From Cylindrobasidium torrendii FP15055 ss-10 (Eukaryota > Basidiomycota > Agaricomycetes > Agaricales > Physalacriaceae): 23,894 nucleotides of DNA. Below are positions 16,911 to 23,894 of the stretch, piece after piece. Location of the stretch: positions 1 to 23,894 of the forward strand of contig KN880755.1 in assembly GCA_000934385.1 (NCBI GenBank), given 5' to 3'. The notes below the pieces were generated by a model that ran no database searches, had not been told where the DNA came from, and saw nothing but the letters and a program-made list of their open reading frames with translations. The position numbers and the translations under genes are program-made. The first letter of the stretch is position 1, and the number at the start of each line of letters is the position of its first letter.

Positions 16911-17998
16911 GGCTGTAACTGTCGTGGAGGGCGAAGGGCTGTGGTGGTTGCGGATTGAAAAAGTGACACCACGTGACCCTGATGACGCGCATGGACTGAG
17001 CACTGCAAGAATTGGGCTAAGTACCAGGGCCATCTTCGAGGGACTTCCATCGTGTCTAACGCGTCCGATATCGATGGATTGTTCTCTGGAGAACTGGAGG
17101 CGCTCTGTCAGTGGAGTATTGATGCGCCATCATTTTGTGGGTTCAGCCAAGTGATTATTTCAGTGACACGTTCTGTGCACCTTGCAGGTACTTGAGGGAA
17201 TCCTATGGTGTATCCAATATCGTAATCTTATTTCTACCATCGTAGAGTAACTCAGTAAGGCCAAACGACTGGCCACCTTCAATTTGTCTTTTCAAGGACA
17301 GCACGGTTTTTCCTCAATGAGAGTTGTCATCTTGAAACTACAGGGCTGTATCTGGAGTGTGATTGCTACGGGGCACTGTCCCTGAGGCATAACAAGGTTG
17401 CAGACCGCCGCCAAAGCCAGCTTGAGGAGCAAGCGAAGCCCGTGATATGGGAGCGAGAGTGGGAAGTCAAACATGCTGGTTTGCAATCCACGTCTAAGCA
17501 TCGAACCCAGACCAACCTCGGCACTAGGTCGACAGAAGCGCACACAAAATCATGGGCAGGCTTGGGCGCAAAATTGAGGCACGTTGCAGAGGTTATACGT
17601 TCCGTTGGTCAGAAGGCACAATATGTCGAGACGCGACGAGAGTATGGTCGAGGGAAAGCAACGGCGGCCGACTGAACAGTGTGTGAAGCGAAAGCAAGAT
17701 TGTCGAGCGCCACTGAGGTCGATAATTTGGCCGCTGTGCAACGGAGGTGAATGCGAGAATGTTGCAACAATAGACAGACGAAGACTATACGTGCGGCAGT
17801 TTTGCCAACCTGCTGCCAACTGTGAGAGGCAGCGAAGCGAGAGTGAAGACAGAAGCACGTGGTGGAGACAATCACATGCGATCAGTAATTCAGAATGAGC
17901 GCGGCTGGTTTTCGCAGGTTTACTCTTTTCTCCCACGTCGCCAGCAAATTTCGTTCGTTCATAAAGGCCTGCTCTCAAGACGCTTGTATTTCCGCACC
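16911..17998. other. Divergent intergenic region, NTF2 / OPI1 promoters
   Basis: About 1.1 kb between divergent genes. Two CACGTG boxes lie at 16970-16975 and 17856-17861, the latter about 140 nt upstream of the OPI1 start. Reading frames within (for example 17442-17675, 17550-17978 minus) look like chance frames. No tRNA or repeat was recognised. Confidence 0.5.
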
Positions 17999-19867
17999 AT
18001 GGTCTCGATTCACACCGACGCCGACGCTGTCCAGCACACCACCCGCCTCGAGGACGCCGATGAGGATGTGCGGATCGCTGTCCGCGCTCTGGGTGATATG
18101 CGCAGCGGGACTCGCTCCAGCGGCGATGAAACCCGTGAGTGCTTTCCTTGTCGTGGCTGCCATTTTATCTCACCGTAAAGGCTGGCCAGCGACCCCAACA
18201 AGAACCCCTGCGCTGAGCATTGCTTCTACGTCTTCACTGCCAACAACCTCCCTCCCAAGCCCTGCTCCTAGCTTCTCCTCCTATGGGTACGACAAAAACG
18301 ATTATATCGAAGATGAAGACGACGAATATCCACGGGCTAAAGACGTGCAGCGGATCGATCCCGCTGAGGCCGACCTAGTCGAACGCATGTCACACCTCCC
18401 TCTTGTCGGCGGGGCATTGCGGGCGTATGAACAGGGCAAGGCAAGCTCGAGGGTGGTCAAGGTTAGCCTCAAATTACTGCTGTGATTAGACCTTTGCGCT
18501 GACCGAGCCTCTGCCCCTTCTCTCCACTGCTCCTGCTATCCTGCCTCCATTTCACATCGCACACACGCCACCCACGACATTGTCTCGGCCACAAATATTC
18601 AATTATTGCAGTATGGCGCAGAAATGATGGAGTCCATGACACGGCCAGTCGTGGAGCGCCTTCAGCTTGACGGCTTTGCGACGCGGCAGCTGGATAGGGT
18701 AAGCGTTTTCCCCATTGTTCCATCTTACATTGCATCCATCCCTCCTTGTCCGCTCGTTCCTCCAGCTTCCTTCACATTCTCTTGGGGAATGGGGTTTTCG
18801 CGTCCTCGTGATTGTCGCGCCTCACTTGTGATTCAGTCGCGAGCAGGTGATTAACGCCTCCTCGCACTCTTTCTCATGCTCATCCACAAACCATCTCCAT
18901 CGTCCGAGTCGTATCTCTTATCCTTTCTAACCATCGGCTCTTCAGTATGATAGATATCGACGCACCTCCAGGAGCCGTTCTCCAGACCGAATGCAGGTCG
19001 ACAGTGAGTATGATCTCTGTCGAGATTTGCTTTTTTTCTTACCCATCTTCAGCCGACAGATCGACTACCAGCACCTGTGTGGATTCACCTCGGCAAAGAT
19101 CGCCTTCGCCTGCACGCCCTACCTCTACTACCTCACAAGAAGTTGCGCAACGTTCGCGATGGCACACTGTGTTGCTCGAAGCAGGCGGTCTCAGTGCTGC
19201 CTTATCCGAAGAATCTCTGCGCCGATTGCGCTATGTTCTGTCTTGGCTCCTTGCTGCCACAGAACACCTTGATGCCCAAATTGTCCTTCTGCGCGACTTT
19301 ACCTTGCAAGTAGACGTGGCCAAAGTTCGCCGCGACATTGTGCAGACGGTACGGGGCGCAGTTGACGTTGTTGCAAAATATGCTGGAGGTGGCGCTCTTG
19401 GTGAAGGCGGCCGGCAGCGTGTACGCGGATTTGTGTTGGAGCTCCCCCGTCGATGGGCGACGGCGATGGGAGACACTCAGGGCCCTGTAGTCGAGCGTGA
19501 AAGTGTCAGTGCGGCAGGTGGACGAGCTCGGCGCCGCACGGGACATCACACCCACAATAGAGAACGTGGGGTCAGTGCTGGCATGGAAAGTCCGCTGGCA
19601 AGTCCAAGGATCCATCCAACGAAGCCTCAGGCAGATGAGGCTGCTCAGAGGGTGTTGACGCTGGCGACGGAAAGCTTGGATATGATGCGCGGCGTGATGA
19701 GTGTGGTCAAGGACTCGCTTGACCGTGCGGATGCTTGGGTGGAGAGATTGGGCTTGCAGCGGGATGGCGTGGAGGTCGCCGACGAGCCCGCAGAGGCTGA
19801 GATGCGTGAAGAAGGTTCTGTGCTGCCTCCGTCCCTAAGCTCGACGAGGACAGTGAGTGCACAGTGA
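17999..19867 (+). CDS. OPI1: Opi1-family transcriptional repressor (455 aa, 5 exons)
   Basis: Homologue of yeast Opi1, which senses phosphatidic acid at the ER and represses inositol/phospholipid synthesis genes. Exons: 17999-18134, 18190-18461, 18612-18698, 18946-19003, 19053-19867; introns of 55, 150, 247 and 49 nt. The family core is clear: EDVRIAVRALGDMRSG (about 23-38), then VERMSHLPLVGGALRAYEQG, KASSRVVKYGAEMMESMTRP and LDGFATRQLDR (about 109-165), followed by an Arg/Ser-rich YDRYRRTSRSRSPDR segment and a C-terminal conserved helical region (WHTVLLEAGGLSAALSEESL, RLRYVLSWLLAATEHLDAQI). An acidic tract YIEDEDDEYPRAKD (84-97) lies where a VAP-binding FFAT motif could sit, but only Glu91, Tyr92 and Ala95 fit that consensus. 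The two middle introns are long for this locus but contain stops or no frame-preserving exon. Start chosen at the Kozak-like ACCATGG. Confidence 0.9.
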
Positions 19868-20552
19868 GTATGTTGTTGAAGACGCCCTCGGGGTTGAGAA
19901 GGACGCATGTACAAATAGGATTCTCATTTTGGGCTGTTTTCTGCCCCGTCCGCCCTTTTATTCTCTGTAACATTCTCTATTTATTGCAAGGGTTGCGCTT
20001 ACAGTATCATTTGTTAGTTGTGTGTGTATCTATCTGCAGAATCCATTCATTTTCATACGTTCGATTTTGGCATCGCAATGCTTCCCGCGGAATACAGGAT
20101 TTGAGTGAATGCCCAGGTATAGAAAGAGATGCGGGGCTTGAAAGTAAACACAAACAGACCAAGTCCGCTTTGAGGTTTGCACTTAAGCTCGGGATATCGG
20201 GCCGCGGAAACACGATCGAAGGCAGATGTGTAGCTCCGTTGCTACCCTGATGGCGCCAAGAAAAGAAAAGAAGAAGTTGTTAACCAACTCGGTATGCTAA
20301 TGAAATCTGGAGAGGCTGTACTTGCCAGCTCAGTACCACGCACCCAGCGCGCGAGGATTATCTGCCATTCGACGCCCACGGAGCGCCGACGAGCAATATA
20401 TCCAGGTTGAGACGACGCGCCCGGACTGCTTTAGCCTTCTTGTCAGATGGCTGTCATCAAACTTGTTCATAAGTACTTGAATGTACCTTGCAGCTTCTGG
20501 GGATAAATATACGGCACTTTGTGGAGACGGAAACGACACAGCCACTGTCTCC
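19868..20552. other. Intergenic region, OPI1 3' flank and GH88 promoter
   Basis: No gene seen. A TATA-like ATAAATAT (about 20503-20510) precedes the GH88 start by 43 nt. A plus frame at 19864-20250 begins in the OPI1 stop region and has no family features. Confidence 0.5.
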
Positions 20553-21966
20553 ATGCTTTTCTCTTACCTTCCTCTTGCCCTTGCCTCGTTCACGGCAGAG
20601 GTGGTGCTGGCGCAGAGCCCACCTTCCCAGCTGTGGTCCTCGATAGTCCCCAAGAAAATCAAGGCTGCTTATGATTCTGTGACGACCGACAGGCCATACC
20701 CACAGTGGACGGGCATCAAGACCGATGTGGGCGACTGGCAGCTTTTTCCAGCGGATACATGGACGTCGGGATTTTTCCCGTCGACGTTATACGCTCTGAA
20801 TGCACGGCTGTCGATGTGCGGCGCGACTGAGAGCAATGGCCTTGGCCAGGCAGATTGGTTAAAGCTGGCGCGCACCAACAGTGCCAGCCTTGCATCTCTC
20901 ACCAAGAGTAATACTGTGGGACACGATGTAGGCTTTCTCGCATTCCCGTTCATGGACGAGCTTCGTGTGTACGGCCTGTTCCATCCGCCCGCAGTGCATG
21001 CCTGCTTACACACGTTTAGTGATTCCAGCAACGAGGAAGCCCGCAACGTCGTGATTGGTTATGCGGACTTTCTCGCCAACCGTTTCAGCCCAACTGTGGG
21101 CTGCACGCGGAGCTGGGACTCGGACGCGCCGAAATTTCAGGTCGGTTTTGACCCCGGTGTACGTCTGTGCGCGCTTTTCCTGACTGTTTTCCAGGTCATT
21201 ATCGATAATATGATGAACCTGGAGTTGCTCATGGTCGCCTCCGAGCTTACTGGCGACTCACATTACTCCGACATTGCTCACAGCCATGCAAAGACGACCA
21301 TGGTCAACCATATCCGCGACGATGGATCGACTTGGCATGTCATCGAGTACAACGAGAACACGGGCGCGGTGATGGACAAACGCACCGCGCAAGGCTACTC
21401 AGATGACAGCACCTGGACTCGTGGGCAGTCTTGGGGAATCTATGGATTCGCCAATAGTAAGTCCCCTTCAACCTTGTGAAGTGCAATTATTCTTAGCCAC
21501 ATCGCAGTGTATAAATGGTTTGGAGACGATGACTTCTTGAAAACGGCTAGGCGGCTCGCGGATTTCTACCTCACGCATATCCCCAAGGACGGTGTCATTC
21601 CATGGTCTGTACAACTGCTTCGCCTTCTTTTTGACCCTCTCTGATGGATTGGGCAGGGACTTTAATGCACCTATCGCCGGCCGGCCAGCTGATTCCTCCG
21701 CCGCAATGTTGTCTGTTGTAGGACTGCTCATGCTGTCCGACGTCGAGACCGATTCGAGCAACGCCGACAAGTACGAGAAAGCAGCACTGAACATTCTTAA
21801 CAAGAACACCGAATTTGCATGGAACGAGGGCTGGGAAAGTCTGCTCTCAAATGGCACCGTCAGTAAGCCAGTCGACAGCTTCAATACAGGCATCGTCTAC
21901 GGCGACTACTATTTTGTTGTCGCAGGTAACACGCTTCTGCAGATGGGCATCTCCAGCTGCCATTAG
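20553..21966 (+). CDS. Secreted GH88 unsaturated glucuronyl hydrolase (401 aa, 5 exons)
   Basis: Glycoside hydrolase family 88 enzyme, which hydrates the 4,5 double bond of unsaturated uronic acids left by polysaccharide lyases and so releases them from oligosaccharides. Exons: 20553-20968, 21020-21140, 21195-21456, 21508-21604, 21657-21966; introns of 51, 54, 51 and 52 nt. A signal peptide (MLFSYLPLALASFTAEVVLA) implies secretion, and the ATG at 20553 starts it. GH88 blocks: DWTSGFFP-like WTSGFFPSTLY, GHDVGF (Asp125), FQVIIDNMMNLELL with the predicted catalytic Asp183, DDSTWTRGQSWGIYGF, DSSAAMLSVVGLL and the terminal YGDYYFVVAGNTLLQMG. Asp125 and Asp183 match the two essential aspartates known in bacterial UGL. 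Length is typical for the family. The frame is open upstream to 20481 but that would hide the signal peptide. Confidence 0.92.
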
Positions 21967-22172
21967 AGAAGGCGTTGCGGCCGGTGAGAAGAGGACACCT
22001 GTGAACTGTATATTTATATCCGAATCCCACCACTGAGTACTGACCTTCCATACCCTGCACGAACCATGAACTTTACTACTAACTCGCTGTCTTTACCATG
22101 ATTATGTACCGACTGACTTCATTCGAGACAATTTCCAGTAATACTGTATAGGGCAAACGGGCGTCGCGTTTA

Positions 22173-23464
22173 TCACATCCACAAGTCAAGATCATCAAAC
22201 CCAGGCATACCAATATCCCTCTTCTTCAACTCTTCCTCACCTCCCAGCCGCTTGATGACCTCCCGCCATGCACAACACATCCCAGCAAGACCTTCGTACA
22301 AGCTCCATGGACGGTCGGGGACCTGCATATCCTCTGTGTGCGCTAGGCTGCGATAGTCGACGGCCATGCAGGCCAGATGCGCGGCGCGATGTAGCAGTCG
22401 CTTGGACTCGGCTTCCTTGTTGTGAGCATCACCACAGTCCAAGGCAGCGTCGGATGCCGCAAGTAAAGCATACACCGACCCACCAACACCATGGCAAAAA
22501 CCAACACCCTTGCGCAGAAAGCCTCTCTGGTACACGAGCTCCGCTGCTAGTCGGATGGAATTGTGAAGTATATGTCGTTGAGAAGGTGTAGTACAATCCT
22601 TGTGCCGAATGAGAATGTTGGAAAGCATGATGAGTATGCCAGGTGCGCCGTGACACCATTGGACGAGTTCGCTTGCGTGTTTGTGGACGAGGACAGACGG
22701 CTCCGGCGCCTTCGATGGCCAATTTCCCTCGGGTTCTTGTTGCTCGACAAGCCACAGTGCGGTGTCAGCGATTTCACACTTCTCTTGATGTGTTAGAACA
22801 CCATGAGGAAGAAGCAAGAGGACATGAAGGATGCCCGCTAAATCTGCTCAGCTTCAGTCAAACTTGAGGGTGAATGGACGCACCCAGACCGTGCCCAGCG
22901 CCCAAATATCTTTTCCCATGCCATCGCCATATCAGAGGAGGCGCCATCCCCGTGTGTTGGGTAGCTGCCTGGTACTCTGCCGCGCCGTGTCTTCCATGCT
23001 GAAAGATAACATTCGCTATGCATCCCAGTATCTTGTCTACCGTCAGCTCTAGCGCATCATTCACCTCTGGGACGCTGGCATCAACGTTCCTCAGTGCTTG
23101 GCGCAGGTACATGAGCCCATAGAGGAGCCCCGCACGACCGTAGAGGAATTCACAGTGCTCATCACTATCCAGTCCAACTTTCCGGGCACATTCGATGGCT
23201 TCTGCGAGGTGGTCGTATGCTTTGTCGAAGTTTCCTCGTTCAGCTCTTTCTGGTGTGCATTCGATGGCGCGTATGATGGCGAGGATGGCGGAACCGATGG
23301 TTGTTCCCAGGAAGGAGCAGTGTGCGGCGTCGAGGGAGTCAAGACCTAATGCTGAATGGGTACGCCGTAGCAAAGGCTTTGCCAGGATACGCACGTTCAA
23401 CGGCCCACACTGAATCCTCAATTCGTATCCAGCTATCGGACGGTAGCTGGAGGTGCCGTTCCAT
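22173..23464 (-). CDS. LanC-like protein (398 aa, at least 3 exons)
   Basis: Eukaryotic LanC-like (LANCL) protein, a zinc-containing alpha/alpha barrel related to bacterial lanthionine cyclases; eukaryotic members bind glutathione and have been linked to lanthionine formation from dehydrated peptides. Minus-strand exons: 23464-23395, 23345-22884, 22837-22173; introns of 49 and 46 nt. Motifs: CEFLYGRAGLLYGLMYLRQA, IWRWHGKRYLGAGHGLAGIL with the conserved His of AGHG, WCHGAPG (zinc ligand Cys239), GFCHGVGG (Cys292, His293), and the C-terminal WSLYEGLAGMCC plus MPGFDDLDLW. All three zinc ligands are therefore intact. The start at 23464 is the first plausible Met; the N-terminus is slightly short and a further 5' exon beyond 23490, where TTACATCGAATCTCGCTAG ends like an acceptor, cannot be excluded. 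It is convergent with GH88, 206 nt away. No lanthipeptide precursor is evident nearby. Confidence 0.88.
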
Positions 23465-23894
23465 AAGCGCCAGACCTAGCGAGATTCGATGTAAGTACTT
23501 AGAGAAAAGAAGAGAATGCGGATTTGAGAGGGTATTCAACGGCCTACATCACTAAAACAAGGAGATTCTTAAAATGGCCTTATAATGTCATGTAATTGCT
23601 ATAATGCTGTACACTAGCTGAAATCCGATAAAATCCTGATGTAAGCTTTCATCAATGAGTGAAATTAGGTTTTAAGGAGACCCCCTTTTTCGTAAGGTGT
23701 CGCAAGGATTACAGAACATTATAACTTTCTGGAAGGCGGTGTATGGCTTTTGGGCTACTGAAATATGTTAAAATAATTCCAGCATCTCTTACTTCGATTT
23801 AATACACACAATGCATTTCATGTGCGTACACAGGTAGCAAAATCTCTCAACAGAATCGTAACAACGGCGCGGAGACTGCTTAGTAATATTTCCT
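23465..23894. other. A/T-rich right edge, LanC-like promoter
   Basis: No gene or recognised repeat. It may contain a small upstream exon of the LanC-like gene, since a possible acceptor (CTCGCTAG on the minus strand, about 23475) lies directly before the called start. Confidence 0.4.

Noticed and set aside
17442..17978. Frames of 77-142 aa between NTF2 and OPI1
   Set aside because: Overlapping frames on both strands without domains, in what is evidently a divergent promoter region.
18699..18945. Possible extra exon inside the 247-nt OPI1 intron
   Set aside because: Candidate internal exons contain a stop or are 10 nt long and break the frame; skipping the whole segment joins LDR to YDRYRR in frame.
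21918..21967. Possible extra intron at the GH88 3' end (donor GTAACA, acceptor CATTAG)
   Set aside because: It would replace the family-like VVAGNTLLQMG ending with an unrelated basic tail; reading to the stop at 21964-21966 fits GH88 better.

Overview
The window is a piece of a filamentous fungal nuclear genome, most likely an Agaricomycete (mushroom-forming basidiomycete). The evidence is dense genes on both strands, introns of mostly 46-60 nt with GT..AG ends and CTRAY-like branch sites, an Agaricomycete-style F-box/LRR protein, and conserved eukaryotic proteins (Cia2, Dcn1, NTF2, Opi1, LanC-like) whose frames close only after splicing. All exon models come from reading splice signals and checking that the frames join; no transcript data were available.

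Layout, left to right. Positions 1-4150 hold a repeat-rich left edge and a roughly 2.2-kb tandem duplication carrying two intronless, TATA-driven paralogues of an unrecognised protein family (590-1753 and 2857-3957). A short Tc1/mariner-like MITE candidate lies at 4294-4406. A bZIP transcription factor (minus, 4877-6718) and an F-box protein (plus, 7878-9338) diverge from a 1.1-kb intergenic region. Then come CIA2 (cytosolic Fe-S targeting factor, plus, 9623-10273) and two tandem HpcH/HpaI-type aldolases (plus, 10604-11783 and 12339-13500) with identical intron positions and an unusual hydrophobic C-terminal tail. DCN1 (cullin neddylation, minus, 13835-15598) and NTF2 (nuclear import of Ran, minus, 16341-16910) follow. 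OPI1 (repressor of phospholipid synthesis, plus, 17999-19867) diverges from NTF2. A secreted GH88 unsaturated glucuronyl hydrolase (plus, 20553-21966) and a LanC-like protein (minus, 22173-23464) converge at the right end.

Most genes look like unrelated housekeeping or regulatory functions, not a cluster. A weak functional link exists between GH88, which releases unsaturated uronic acids, and the aldolases, whose family cleaves 2-keto-3-deoxy sugar acids. The most interesting signals are: (i) a second possible start inside an unusually long DCN1 intron, which would replace a lysine-rich nuclear-type N-terminus with a myristoylation/palmitoylation-type one; (ii) the paired aldolases with tail-anchor-like C-termini, one of which has changed its metal-site Asp to Glu; and (iii) the duplicated orphan family.
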